This document shows positions 10,242 through 22,500 of a DNA stretch of 64,000 nucleotides, in pieces. The stretch is from Zygnema circumcarinatum (Eukaryota > Streptophyta > Zygnematophyceae > Zygnematales > Zygnemataceae): contig CM074804.1 in assembly GCA_037447605.1 (NCBI GenBank), positions 8,555,328 to 8,619,327 of the forward strand. Reading direction: 5' to 3'. The position numbers and the translations under genes are program-made. The notes under the pieces were generated by a model, which had not been told where the DNA came from, made no database searches, and saw nothing but the letters and a program-made list of their open reading frames with translations. The first letter of the stretch is position 1, and every line of letters starts with the position of its first letter.

Positions 10242-10312
10242 CAGTTGCTTTTTAATGGTAAAGCACTGGTGTGGGTACCGAGAGGTCTTGTGTTTGAACA
10301 CGAAGGTCTACA
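10242..10312 (+). repeat. tRNA-related SINE-like monomer
   Basis: Shows the same head as the TRIM LTR read on its sense strand: GCTTTTTAATGGTAAAGCAC, then GTTTGAACAC about 38 bases later. A tRNA-like promoter without a clean cloverleaf is typical of a degenerate SINE head or a captured LTR fragment. Confidence 0.55.
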
Positions 10313-10339
10313 TAGGGCGTAACTTGGTTTATTATCTTC

Positions 10340-10440
10340 ACCACGGTACTCGCCTAATGGTAAAGGTATCAAAAATTATTTAAAGACCTACAGGTTTGGG
10401 GTTCGAACCAAGGCACTGTGACCTTGGTTCCCTTTTTTTA
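10340..10440 (+). repeat. tRNA-related SINE-like monomer with Pol III-type terminator
   Basis: CGCCTAATGGTAAAGG (A-box-like) is followed by GGGGTTCGAACC (B-box-like). Then comes a 9-bp inverted repeat, GAACCAAGG...CCTTGGTTC, directly before seven T (10433-10439), a standard RNA polymerase III stop. Extra bases between the boxes and imperfect arms argue against a working tRNA gene. Confidence 0.55.
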
Positions 10441-10559
10441 TAAATACAATTAAGTCTCGCACTTTGTGCTCGTGATCTAACCATGTATTGCCATATGACA
10501 ATGCGTTGCGTTGCAACGCGGCTTGTGTGATGCAGCGGGCCCATAAACATTACCTCTTT

Positions 10560-10735
10560 TGATCTTTTTGGGTTAAAGGATGCCACGTGGCAATTTGCCA
10601 TTGGATTGTACTACTTTCGGTCCCCGATGCTGGTATACTAGGGGTTTGACGGAGGGGTTTTTAGGGTTTTTAGGGTAACAAAATTTACTTAAGAACAACT
10701 CAGTGTCTAGTGACATTCTTGGCTCTTGGTACAAA
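10560..10735 (+). repeat. Diverged LTR relic related to the Ty3 element
   Basis: The order GCCACGTGGCA, GCCATTGG, CGGTCCC, GCTGGTA, GGGTTTGACGG and ACTTAAG parallels the 3' two thirds of the Ty3 LTR (2866-3073), with many substitutions. It is probably a fragment of an older related element. Confidence 0.6.
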
Positions 10736-10799
10736 TGTAATTAGATGTAATTTTGGACAGTACCCTGGCAAATCAACAGCAACTATTGCACAGTAGGCT

Positions 10800-10925
10800 G
10801 ATAACCCTATTCTTTGCTTAGCCATGCAACTGGCTAAAGCAGTTAAAAAAAGATGCACCTTATTTAGGGTGCACATTATGGCAGCAACTGAGGATGTGCA
10901 TGATGTGTATGACGAAGACCAGGAG
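10800..10925 (+). pseudogene. Ty3 pol relic
   Basis: The frame MQLAKAVKKRCTLF...MAATEDVHD...DEDQE aligns with the Ty3 pol stretch at about 5578-5670. It is a short diverged piece, in the same orientation as the neighbouring LTR relic, so both probably come from one old element. Confidence 0.7.
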
Positions 10926-11342
10926 CGATCTGCAGAGGCAGGTGCGAAGAATGGAGGCGAGAGGAAAGGGGGAAGGACGAATAATGGAGGCGAGAGGAGG
11001 TGGGGGAAGGAAGAAAGGGAGGGAGGCAATACCGCTGCAGTAGGGAGGCGGCGGGAAAGAGAAGAGACACGCAGGCGGGAGTGAGAGGGGCAGCGCGCTG
11101 GCGAGGAGGGTGATGCTGCGCAGCTGTAGGCGGCCGCCGTGGAGCAGCGGCTTGGGCTGCTGCCATAGCTGCTTGCGAGGGCTACAGGTGAAGGAGAGAG
11201 TAAGGGAAATTGAGAAAGAGAGGAAGAGAAAAAAGGAAGGGAGAACCTCGCCACGTGGAGCGCCCGAAACGTGGAGGCCTGTGATTCGCAAAGGGATTCA
11301 ATTATTATCGTGTACTAAGGCAGAGAGGGGCCACATCGTCTG

Positions 11343-11389
11343 CCACTCACATCTAAAAGTTGTGGCACACAACTTTTAGATGTGAGTGG
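11343..11389. repeat. Perfect inverted repeat, 22-bp arms, 3-base loop
   Basis: Arms 11343-11364 and 11368-11389 are exact reverse complements around GCA; the pairing stops on both sides. The arms start CCACTCACATC. The element could be the closed-up remnant of a foldback/MITE element or a transcribed hairpin. No flanking duplication is obvious. Confidence 0.9.
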
Positions 11390-13276
11390 ATCGGATCCGG
11401 ATCGGGAATTAACGGTTTGCAAATCGCAACCATTGGTTCCAATGGTTGATCCAGCCAATGGCCCGTCCAGCGCATGGCCCGAAATGTTTTCGGCCTCCGT
11501 TCCCGTCCGCGATTGGGGAGCGTCGGCCGGGCAGCTGAAAGTCTTTCCGGTCCTCCCTCGCCGCGAGTACGACCAGTGCAGCCCACCTTCGGCGCCTCAC
11601 GTCACGTCACATCACGCGCACCGTACGCGACAATTCCCCTACGGCTGTGGCGCCACCTGGTGGCCCGTAAAGTCAAGAGTCTTCTCCAGGTTTGAGGATA
11701 TTATAGGTGCACGGCTCGCCGCTCTGAGCCACACCTTTTCTCTCCGGGCAGCTCGCGGCCAACCTTGAGCTGCCCGTAAGGCGCTTGCCCAATCGCGGAC
11801 GCTTGCCCTGCGTACTCGGCAGCCGAAATCATTTCAGGGCTGCCCAGGCAGTTGCAGTTGCAGTTGCAGTTGCAGTTGCAGTTGCAGTTGCAGTTGTAGT
11901 TGCAGTTCAGTTCGGTCAATACTGGTTGCGATTTTTTTGCTGCAACATTATCATGATCGATTTTCCATCGCTACTTAGTTTCAAAGTGCAGTTCAAGAAT
12001 GTAACTGAACATGGAACTGGCTGACCAGTGATCTGCACTTCAGTGAGATGATAGTTTAGCAGCGTCATCCTCAACGAGGACAAGACTGCTCTTTTTTTTT
12101 TTTTTTTTTTCAATAAAATTGGAGGAGTTTGAAAACTCAAAAAGTGTTGCGCAAATTGATGAACTCTTGTGTAAATCCATCAATAAAGGAGGGATTTCCT
12201 TGAACTGATGAGGACGGCAGCTGTTGTTTGAGCATTCACCAGTTTTCTTTTTAAGTGAAGATGGCGTTGGCTCGGCCCTAACTTTAACTATGTGACGAAT
12301 CCTGAATAGCATGTGACTGAGTGACTGACTGCATCCCTCCCTGCGTGAGAGCATCAACGTGCCGTGCCTGTCGTCAGGCCCCCCTCTCCTCTGGGGTCCA
12401 ACCTCCTCCCAGCATGGACTGGACTCCGCTGCATTATGAGGTTGCCGGCTATCCTTCTCCCTCTCATCTCTCGTCGTATCAATGTGCCGCCTCGCCCCTG
12501 TCGTAGATTCCATTCATTTCGCGGCGAGGCGATCGCGAATTTGGCGTGGTTAAGATTACTCGATGACTCTCACAAAACCTACTCTCTAAAAAGTTGCGAT
12601 CGAGGATGGAGTTTCCACAGGTAGCTGGGAACTAGACACTTCCTGTAATCACGACGTCAAATATGACTAAAAAGAAATAGGAAGATGAATGTGAGTAAAA
12701 CGCATGTAACACGCGGGATGTGACTGACATGTTTATTGTGGATCGATTGACATATCACAGCGTAACAACATGTGTTTAGTCATGTATTATTAGGCATTAC
12801 TTGATTGCTAAGAATGTCCCTTTTTGTAATTACGTCAGTTCCATTTACGAATCAGCTTTCCAAATTCACGATTGGGCCACCAGTAAAGAGCCTAATGCAA
12901 TTGGTGGCAAACCCGCAACTGAGCAGGAGGCGAGAGGGTGGGCGGGGGCTCAGACTCGGCGTGTTGCTCCGCAGCGCTGCATCGAACGCTCGTCCGCTTC
13001 CTCCCGTGGAGCGCATCGACACTACTCCGCGATCGCATTCACAATGGCCGGAGATAGGCTTATTTTTTTAGCAGGCACCAATATTTGAATCTTGCGAGAG
13101 CCTCTTTCCCACGCCCTGTCAACTTCTCCCCCACCTACAGCAGCTCTTGGAGCCGTAAACACGGGGACAGGCCTATGTGCCCCAAGCTGCCCTTTCTCAA
13201 GCAGAACATGCCAATTCATGCTGCGCTGCAAAAATGAAGCTCTAGTTTCCACTTCTGACTAGCTCCCGACACCGAC
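11390..13276. other. Intergenic region, no gene recognised
   Basis: 11390-11720 is GC-rich with several CCAATGG/CCATTGG copies and may be an old promoter. A T22 tract lies near 12091. Short frames between 12000 and 13250 show no conserved domain. The right end is presumably the 3' UTR of the minus-strand FAX gene. Confidence 0.5.
11848..11911 (+). repeat. GCAGTT hexamer microsatellite
   Basis: About ten tandem copies of GCAGTT with one GTAGTT variant and a shortened last unit. The dipeptide-repeat ORFs it creates on both strands are artefacts. Confidence 0.95.
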
Positions 13277-15122
13277 TCAAGTAAAATACGCAGACGCGAA
13301 GACCACGCTGGCGACTGCGCTGATTGCCAGCAGTGGGCCTGCAGGCACGGCTTTCTTGGTGGCAAAAAGCCGAATTCCTGCTCCAGACATGCATGGCACT
13401 GGCCGCGGAATAAATAAGCAGTTCCGAAAAATTCCTGCTGTTAACAAACAGTTTACGAGCTGTGCAATCAGACATGTAATGGAAAAGCTGCTCGGTGGGG
13501 GTTTGAAGGCGCAGTTGCCTCGTACCAAAGAGCGCGGCAAACAGGAGAGACGAGCCAAACCCCAGGGCCTGTCCGAGAGTCTCAGTGTCCGGGTTCTGCA
13601 GAAGGAAGTACGTCTGCAAGGAGCCCATGCACCAAACTCAGCATCCCTCCTTCTGCAGAGGATGCGACCCACATTTCCAGCACAACACTGGAGCCCACAC
13701 TCCCTCTCTCATCAAACCAGCAAAGGTAGGAATTTACGCTGATTTGAGAATGGCAATCAGTAATAGCCACTTTCTCACTAAAGCAAGAGCTATCATGACG
13801 CACGCATCCTCGCATGTCAAGAGAAGAACACTCCAGGAGCTCCACCTAAAGCAGCAACCCACAATTCCATCACCATAGCTTTCAGAAAAACGACTCAAAA
13901 GGGTATGCCCCGGAAATCATGTTATTGCAAAAATATAACGGCGGAGCGCCTCCTATCTTCACGCGGAGGAGAGGCAGCGCGGGAGACTGACAGCTGCGAG
14001 GAGGGCCCCTCCCGTGAGGCCGCCGCTCAAGGAGCCCTTGCTGCCTGTGCGCAGATCTGCCGCACCCACAACAATAAGAGAATCGGTTACTGGTTTCTAC
14101 AAAAAATGTTTGTTTGTTTTAGCTAGGGGAAACATTTTTCAAAATGTATGCAAACAAAAATGCCTTCCAAAAAAAAGGTGCCTTGTACCATTGTTGCTAA
14201 TGTGCAGTGGACATTATTCCAGGGGCAAGGATTGGGTGCTCTCTGGTAGGCAAATGTAAGCAGCAACAGCACACTTAAGCGTATTGCACACTCAAAGACG
14301 AGGAGCCGAATGAGATCGAGAAATGTCCTTCATGCTGTGATGACTCTCAAGCAAACTATTGGACAGGCACTGAAATGCAAAGTCTCAGTGGTTCCAAAGG
14401 AGAGGAGTCATTGTTGCGGCAGACATGAACTTCAAGACTCGGCCCACAAACGCAGCCGGGCTTCACTAAAATGCCCTTGAAAAAATTCAGAAAAATAGTT
14501 CCATGAAGCGGATCAATATTACTGCTTCATTCATGCCTCTGGAATGACGCTCAGATAAGTAAGCACGAATCACAAAAGCATCCTACATCCCAAAAAAAAA
14601 ACATACAAAAATAGGTTGGCATCCAGAAGACGAAAGGCAAGAGCAGGGGTAGACAACGGCAAGCAAGGACAGACAAAATAATAAAAAAACAGCCGCAAAT
14701 GCAGCACAAAGGCCTCGCAATTTTCTCACTTTAAGCAATCATTTTCACGACATCAAATATAAGCGAATAAAAGTTCTTGAACATGACTGACATGCGAATA
14801 GCCCTCCACCAAAAAGTGCAGCTCCATACACAGCTGCCGTCGCGTCCACGTACTCCCCTAAAGCTGCACGGCAAACGCCATGAATGCCTCTGCTTCTACC
14901 TCTCCTCCTCTCCTGGTAATTCAACCCCCCGCAGCTGCGCCGCCTGAAAGAGGGCGACACCTCCGAGGCAGCGCAGGAGAGGTCCGAGCAGTTCCAGTCA
15001 GGTCGGCCGCAGAGCGCTTGGCCAAAGCACAGAGGAACAGCCGCGGCAGGCACGTGCCGCGCAGAGGCGGCGCGCTGAGAGAAGACAGCAGGCGACGCCG
15101 GGCAGAGGGAGGAGGCGGCCAT
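13277..15122 (-). CDS. FAX/TMEM14-family membrane protein, probably plastid
   Basis: Exons (minus): 15122-14792, 14044-13992, 13613-13526, 13377-13277; 573 nt, 190 residues, all junctions in phase. The first ~85 residues are Ala/Ser/Arg-rich with few acidic residues, resembling a plastid transit peptide. The TMEM14 fold follows: TM1 (VYGAALFGGGLFAC), the GSKGSLSGG-like loop SKGSLSGGLTGGALLAA, TM3 (GFGSSLLFAALFGIRLF), then the family hallmark G-x-R-x(3)-T-K-K-x(2)-P-A-G and a last TM. Plant members at the plastid inner envelope export fatty acids (FAX1 type); other members sit in ER or mitochondria. The start ATG lies in CCATGGC context. Introns 1 and 2 use GTCAGT donors. Divergently arranged with ADNT1. 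Confidence 0.85.
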
Positions 15123-15923
15123 GGCTGCGAGCGGGCCCAGCGCGTGTCCGAGGGCCTCGCCTCGCCGCGGGTTGCTCGGAGGGAGGGCCCGCCGCGCTTC
15201 CATGCGCGGCCGAACTAGCCGCTCCATGCAGCGCCCGGCGAGACGAGCTCTATGACTGTCGTTCCGCACTACGTTGGTTTACACGTGGCACGCATCCTGC
15301 CCGACACGTATCCAATCGTACGGCACGGACGAGGGGGTACGAACGGCCTAGACAGCCAGCCGAGGCGGCGGGGGGCCGTACCAATCGTACGATTGAGTGC
15401 ACAGTGGACAGAGCAAGCAGAGCAGCAGGCAGCGGGAGGGGGAGTGGGAGAGAGGCAGGGAGAGGAAGGGAGGGAGGGAGAGGGGCGAGCTGCCGCCCGG
15501 GGCAGGGCACGGCAGGGCGGGGCAGGGCACGGGCGGGGCGGGGCGGGGGCAACTCGGAGCGACTGCACGGAATTGAATTGGTCCCGCTCGCCGACTGAGC
15601 CTGGCTGTTGTCCGTCACTCTCAGCTGCTCTTAGAACGTCTCTTTCCTTATTTTTATCTCACTACAAAATATTCATTGGTTCAAATAGGTTTCTAATGTT
15701 CAAGCTTGCAAAATCTGGAGAACTGCGACAGCTTTCGTGCAACTCTTCCCTCCGACTTTATTTCTAATCATGTTAAACCTTTCTGAACCTTTGCTTCGCT
15801 GCGTCATCCATCCCTGAGCTCTTGCTATCCTTGGCGAGTTCCATTCGCTCGAACTCGCGGAACTGAGTTTACCGAACTCTTTTGGAGAAAGTTCTCCTTC
15901 GTTTCTGAATTTTATAGGTTTCA
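15123..15923. promoter_or_regulatory. Shared promoter interval, FAX (-) / ADNT1 (+)
   Basis: 801 bp between opposing start codons. 15300-15400 carries several GTAC-core motifs (ATCGTACGGCACGG, CCGTACCAATCGTACG). 15420-15550 is strongly purine/GC-rich with GGGCAGGGC repeats. No ORF here looks coding. Confidence 0.6.
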
Positions 15924-18900
15924 ATGGTTTCTGAGGCTTCTGCGCATTCATCAAGCGATATTGATAAGGGGGGAGGTGATCAGCTTCAAATGAAGGTGGC
16001 GTATTGCCAGCCTGCTGCTGCAGCAGCTGATTTGAGAGCTGGCGACGCGCCAGCTAGCAGCGCTCTTTCATATGCCGAACAAGCAACTCCTTTTGTAGCC
16101 GCTCAGGAAGTGAAGGCGCCTGCAAGCGCGGTGCTCTCTATTTGCAAGTCATTGATTGCCGGTGGAGTCGCAGGGGGCGTGTAAGTTTCCTGCCTCTTCG
16201 TTTGGAGGGCCCAATGCTGATAGGGGATAAGCGCTAAAACTGCTCTGCGGTTGCTTTGATGAATGCCAGATTCGTGCCTTTCAGGTACTTCACTATTCTG
16301 CGTGCGCTTAGCTCCTAAACCTGTACAATATCCTTGAGCAAAATCCATTCTTTGCTGTAAGCTGATTAGAGGAACATCATCATAACTCGAATGACCCTGC
16401 GGTGGCCTGGCGATGTACAGATCTCGTTCAGCTGTTGCACCTTTGGAGAGGTTGAAGATTCTGCTTCAGGTAAAGGCAGGCTTTTTTTACTGCAAGAAAT
16501 TAAGGCAGCAACGTTGGCTGCTTCACCATTCCAGAGAGCAGCTCATTGAGATTTAGTGAACCTATAGATACGTCCTCTGTTCCTACAACAGATGTGTTGC
16601 TGCGGGCCGCTGCAGGTTCAGAATGCGCACAATGCCAAATACACCGGCACGATTCAAGGCTTGAGATACATATGGGCGCATGAAGGCATTCGCGGTTTTT
16701 TCAAAGGCAATGGCACTAATTGCGCCCGCATTATTCCAAACTCTGCTGTGAAGTTTTACAGTTATGAGCAGGCTGCAAAGTAAGTTTGCGTGGTTAAGCA
16801 TCAATCGTCTCTAGCTAGTATTTGATGCGCAGTAAGGATGCGGCCTCAGTTGTTGCTCAGAAGACGATGAGAGTTTGGGCAACCCTTCTATTGAATGCAA
16901 GAGTGGCACACCGTTTCTAAGGTGTAGGTGTGTGTGGGGCTTCTCTGCAGTGGCATCCTGTGGCTTCACCGACAGCGGAGTAACAATCCAGGTGTGTACG
17001 AGTGTCTGGCCTTTGTCTTTTCTGTTAGGACTTTCTCAGTCCTGCATTTGAAACTAGTGGTTCTTTGAATAATACGGACCCTCAAAGTTGGTCAGATTCG
17101 ACGCATTACAAGGAAAATGTTGGTTTTCGCTCCTTTCCCTTTTTCGCTTTTTCTTTTTTCTTCCCTTTTGTTCAAAAGATTTGAAGCAGTGTAACTGGAT
17201 GCTTTTATTCTCTTGATGTAAAGTGATTTTTTCTTGGTTATCCTCGGTAAACGTAAACTTTTGAGGAGTTTAACTTCCTGTAGTGATCCCTGTATCACTT
17301 CACAGATGCCGAGCTCACGCCATTTTTACGGCTTTGCGCGGGTGCTACCGCGGGAATCATTGCAATGTCTGCAACATATCCAATGGATATGGTTCGGGGG
17401 AGGCTCACTGTCCAAGTAAGTACCCTTGCCCTGAGAACTCTGCGTGTCTTGTCAAGGCATCTGCGTCCTTCGCCCTCCTTCCAAAGCCCATTGGCTTGTG
17501 CAGGCACGTCAGCGCGCAGCTGAGGTCAGAAAGCCACTTCGTGCCTCACAACGCACAAGCCTCATCACTCAGAGACTTGGACTGCTCTGTGCAAAGCCGA
17601 GTGATGAGGACCCTTTGCACCTGCGGTCGTGGTATCGTGGTGTTGAGCAACTAAATTGGAGTGCTCAGCTCCGTGTTCGACACCTTGCTGCAATATCCTG
17701 CGCTTGAGCCACCAGAAACACGCATGCCAACTGTAACGATACGGCAAAAAGTGCTCCTCGTTTACTGTGAAATCGAAATGTGCAGACACGGTTTGATCAA
17801 ACCAATGATTAGCTGCAGCCCTTCACAGTCTTACTCAGTTTTTGCAGTCTTCACTGGGTAATATACTTTTTTTGCGCATCCGGTTTCTTAAGAGATAGTA
17901 CATGCTTTCATGTACGAAGCTCTTTCCTGCAGCTACTGTTGGCAGCCTCATCAGTCGTATGTGGCTAAATCTTGCTGCTATCGAATAGGCTTTCTATACT
18001 TTTTGGAACTAGTGGTCTATTCAAGTCCCTCACTTACTCGAGCTTGCGTTGCCGTGATGCAGAATGCAGACTCCCCTCATCAATATAGGGGAATGTTGCA
18101 TGCGATGACCACTGTTGTCCGTGAGGAGGGCCCCAGGGCCCTGTACAGAGGCTGGGTACCATCTGTCATCGGTGTGGTGAGTTACCCTGTACTGTAGGCC
18201 AAGCTGTGCTGCGCTTGTTGCATGTTGACGGAGCATCGGTTACAATTCCAGACTGAGTGACGAGCATTGAAGGATCACTTATCGGGTCATGGTTTTGGTT
18301 AAAACAGCTAACTTAATCAATTGGAAATATTATGCTATCTCTGGCAACCTAATTGAGTTGGTCACTTTGCAGTACGCTTTACTTAGAAGCGTTCATGTGC
18401 ACCCATTGCATTGTGCTTGTGTGCAGGTTCCATATGTGGGCCTCAACTTCGCGGTCTATGAAACGCTGAAAGACTGGGTGTACAAGAGGCAGCCCGTGGG
18501 AGAGCAGGCAGAGCTGTCGGTGATGACGAAGCTGGCCTGCGGAGCGGCGGCGGGCACAGTGGGCCAGACTGTGGCCTATCCCCTGGATGTGGTTCGCAGA
18601 CGCCTGCAGATGGTGGGCTGGAAAAGTGCCGCTCCCGCGCTGACTCCGGAGGGCAGCTTCCAGGCGTCTCCGCAGTACACAGGGATGCTGGACTGCTTTG
18701 CAAAGACGGTGAAACAGGAAGGCGTTCCGGCTCTGTACAAGGGACTGGTGCCCAACTGTGTCAAGGTGCGCCTCTCTCTCTCGGCGCTGCCAAGTTCGCG
18801 CCTGTCCCAAGCGTATGCATACTCCAAAGCCTGCCTGATGAGTGCCCGACCCTGCCTGATGATGGGCGCGGGGTTGCAGGTGGTCCCATCCATCGCCATC

Positions 18901-18963
18901 GCGTTTGTGACATACGAGGTCATGCGGGACATGCTTGGAGTGGAGATTAGAATATCCGATTAG
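15924..18963 (+). CDS. ADNT1: Mitochondrial adenine nucleotide carrier, ADNT1 type
   Basis: Exons: 15924-16180, 16421-16469, 16616-16779, 16951-16991, 17306-17415, 18063-18176, 18427-18765, 18880-18963; 1158 nt, 385 residues, phases all consistent. Mitochondrial carrier family with three repeats; signature motifs are PLERLK (~residue 93), PMDMVR (~196) and PLDVVR (~297), each followed by the usual GLY/G-rich segments. The C-terminus LGVEIRISD and the RALYRGWVPSVIGVVPYVGLNF block are characteristic of plant ADNT1, which exchanges AMP/ADP/ATP across the inner mitochondrial membrane. The N-terminus is extended by ~75 low-complexity residues. The last intron (114 nt) is in frame and stop-free. 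Confidence 0.9.
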
Positions 18964-19591
18964 CCCATTATTGGCTCGGGCCACGCGGGAAGAGGCGTGG
19001 CCTGGAAGCTTTTTTTCATTTGCAGCCATTCTGCTGCGGACTTGGAAGGTTGTCTGCTGTTGTACACAAGTGAAGCGCCTTGGTTTCAGGGCGTGAGAAT
19101 GCGCATCTGCGTGGCATGCAGTCGGAAGGACTCCCCTCGTGCGTTCACTGGTCTGCTTGTCAGGCTAAAGCGGCATGCTGCTGTGCTTGGATTGTGGTCG
19201 GGCCACGGCTTCCCCGCACAGCACAATGCGCACCTGCCTCTTTGTCTCCAGCCCTGTCCGCGGCAGCCAATGACGGGTCGAACAAAGATGAGGGTTCGGT
19301 GATGAGGATAACATCACTTCATTCTTTCCTGCAGGCGGAGGAATGACCGCGACCGGGTTGCTTCCATACATGTGCCATTGTTAGAAGACGTGTCTGCACA
19401 AATCACAATTCTACAAGTTTTGCGTTTCCGAATTATGCAAACTCAGAGTTTACATTTTGTACAGACTGTGCTTCAGAGATCAGACTAAGGAAAAACAAGC
19501 TATCCAATGGAACTTCTTTGATGCCATTTACGCAATTTTGCTGCTGTCCGAGCCACGAAATGACACCGCTATCAGGGCATTCTCGGCCCCT
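18964..19591. other. 3' region between convergent ADNT1 and CysRS
   Basis: Tail-to-tail spacer holding both 3' UTRs. No further gene or repeat is evident. Confidence 0.6.
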
Positions 19592-22500
19592 TCACGGGAT
19601 GCCTTCCTCCGTGGACGGCAACGGCGCGGGGCGCCATTGCGGTGCGCCCACGCCGTCCATGAGCATGATGCCCCTCTCTGCGAGGGCCTTACGAATGTCG
19701 TCCGACCGCTCCCACTGCTTCGCCTCCCGTGCGGCCGCCCTCTCCTTCACGAACGCGTCCAGCTGCTCCTCACTCAGCTCCGCTCGCTTCAGCGCAAGCG
19801 TCCTCAGCTCTTGCAATATCTGCGTCCTCACACACACTCAGACACTGACTCTGTGAGACCAGGCACTTCTACCTCTCTTTCAACACGGGTATGTGAAAGC
19901 TCAGGAGGGTTGCCATCCTCGACGGACCCAAACCACACATGAAAGTCAGTGGGCGGCGGGAAAGATACCTCGAGGCATCCGTCAGTGGGCAGTCCGAGAA
20001 CAGAAAGTATTTCCAACACCGCCTCATGAAGTGCTCGTAACGATGCTAAACGTGACTTGTCTTTCCTACCCTGCACAGTAACCCATCCCCCAAGTAAATG
20101 ATAGGAGTTGAAATCGACCTTTTTTGAGGTGTCGGAAGGGTGGAAGACGGAATAGCGCAGGGTGGTTTATTCCAGCACCTGTCAAGCGCGTCGAGCCAAC
20201 TCGTCCCACCTTCTTTGTGTGGATGAGGTCGTTCATTGCCTTCAACGGCTCGGAAAACGCTGCCACTGCTAACGATGTGTGCAGATCATCAGCCATGGAT
20301 TCTCTGAAGGCCCTCCTTAGCTCCTCCGCTATTTGCGAAGCTTCCTTGCCTGGAGGGCCATCCGTTCCTCTTGCGTCTCCAAAAAGGACATCGCAGTCCC
20401 CTAAAACCTGACAGACCCGGCCCTTTCCACAAAAGTGAACGGTTCAGATACGCCGAAGATGCAGACTTCAAAGATGTGTACTGCTCCGTGTACAGTGCAA
20501 TGGAGAAGCCCAACTGCACAATACCTGGTAGAGATAGTATATCCGATCAGAAGCCTGCTCGAGCTGGCGCTGAGAATAGTTTATTGGCGAACGGTACTGT
20601 GTGCCTAAGAGGAACCACCGCAATGCCGTCGGATGATACGTTTCCAATACCTGTCAGAACCGTTCCACGAAACTAAGGGCCTCATTAGACATTCATGTGC
20701 AGAAATGCTGTCACTCTGAGGAGAAGAAAACAGAGAGCGGGACCCACAACTGAAGTCACCTTCAGTCTCCTTCACCTCTCCTTAGGCTCACCTGTCTTAT
20801 GGTGAAGAAGTTTCCCAGCGATTTTGACATTTTCTCCTTGTCCACGTTAACAAATCCGTTATGCAACCAATAGCTGACATTGCTGCTGCTGCATGCCGCG
20901 CGGCTTTGCGCCAGCTCATTCTCATGGTGAGGGAAAACCAGATCTCTCCCTCCCCCGTGAATGTCAAAAGAGTGCGACAGATGGCGCGCACTCATCGCGC
21001 TGCATTCAATGTGCCATCCGGGCCGCCCTCGGCCCCACGGGCTCACCCACGAGACCTCCCCCGGCTTCGCACTCTGCGCAGCAAGTTTTGTCCCAAACTG
21101 AATGGAGCGAACATGCCCAAAACGACGATCCACTCATCCGAACACCCGTGTCCTATGATGATGACAAAATGTAGAATTACTCGAGATGGAGATGGAGATG
21201 GAGATGGAAATCTGTAAAAACAGGTGTTTCTGAACAAAGCATTCTTCATAGCTGTTTCAAAACATGCCACATTAAGAACTACATTCGTAGCCATTGAACA
21301 TATAGAGCCAATCAGAACGGAGGAAACCTTCCAGAGCACAAAATCGAACGGATTCCGCTTGCGTTCATCCACAGCGACCCGCTCTCCTGCGCGGTTTTCG
21401 TCCAGCTTGCGCCCAGATAGCTCTCCATACTCAGAATATTTGTCGACAGAAAAATAAACATCTCCGCCCTCTACCGCATAGCCATAGCCATTATCGATTA
21501 TCTGCAAACGCAGGCAGCCTCAGTTTCAATGAGTTGAACTGAAAAGGCTTATATTTCATTAGCTGAGAATAACAACCACATGAGAAACTGAAGCAGCAGT
21601 AAAGCTCAAAGGCCCATGGAAACTTAAAAGAGACGAGAAGAGAAGAGGAGAGTCAACCTTGTCAATCATAGCAACGATTTCGTTGATATGAGTCGATACG
21701 CGCGGCTCAATAGTGGGAGGAAGGCAGTGCAACAGCGCCATGTCCACTTGGAACTCCTCACAGAACCGCTGACTAAGTACAAGAGGGTCTTCCCCAAGCT
21801 CAGCAGCTCTATTGATGATCTGCACTAGACGAACCCCGAGTCCTTCCCAAATAGCATCACATGCACATACACGAAATCCCCGAGAAATTGAAGTCCAAAA
21901 TGAAATTGACGGCCAGCCATATTCATGTAAGAAACCCTAACCACCCTAAAAACCAATGACAGCTTCAGTGACCCTCCAAAGCACATCAAGGGGCCTTGCT
22001 TATTTGACGCGACACAAAAGTCGCTCACTGGTCGCGTTTAGCACACAACGGCGTGCGATGACCAATCAACGCAGAGCACAGCATGCTTCATGGCCGCATC
22101 TGGTGCCCAGCAACAGAGGGCTCTCCCGAGTTGCTCTCAAGCCGCTTACCTTATCGTCAACGTCCGTGAAATTGCGCACATATGTCACCTCGTAACCAAG
22201 GTGACGAAGATAACTGCCACCTTCAGCAACATAGAATTCAAATTATGTACATTACGTCACGCCACAGTCGACCCACTTGGACTGCACAAATTCGGAAAGC
22301 ATGTGCAAAGCCTAGGGCTTGCAAGCTTTAACTTATAAGAAATTTGCTTAAATTAGAAAAGAGCTGAGTAGGGAAGCAAATGTCAAACTGAAGATAATAG
22401 TGTCAGCATTGTTCACAGAAACTGATAAAATGCTAGATTAAACTTTCTAATGCCCCAACAACTAACGGTTTGACCACTCACCGGTACAAAACGTCAAATG

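Noticed and set aside
11701-12024. Alternating Ala-Val and Asn-Cys ORFs
   Set aside because: Produced by the GCAGTT hexamer repeat on either strand; no other coding support.
20289-20519. CysRS exon candidate containing LKSASSAYL
   Set aside because: Resembled a synthetase segment at first, but the true exon lies at 20525-20650 and this stretch is the intron between exons 6 and 7.
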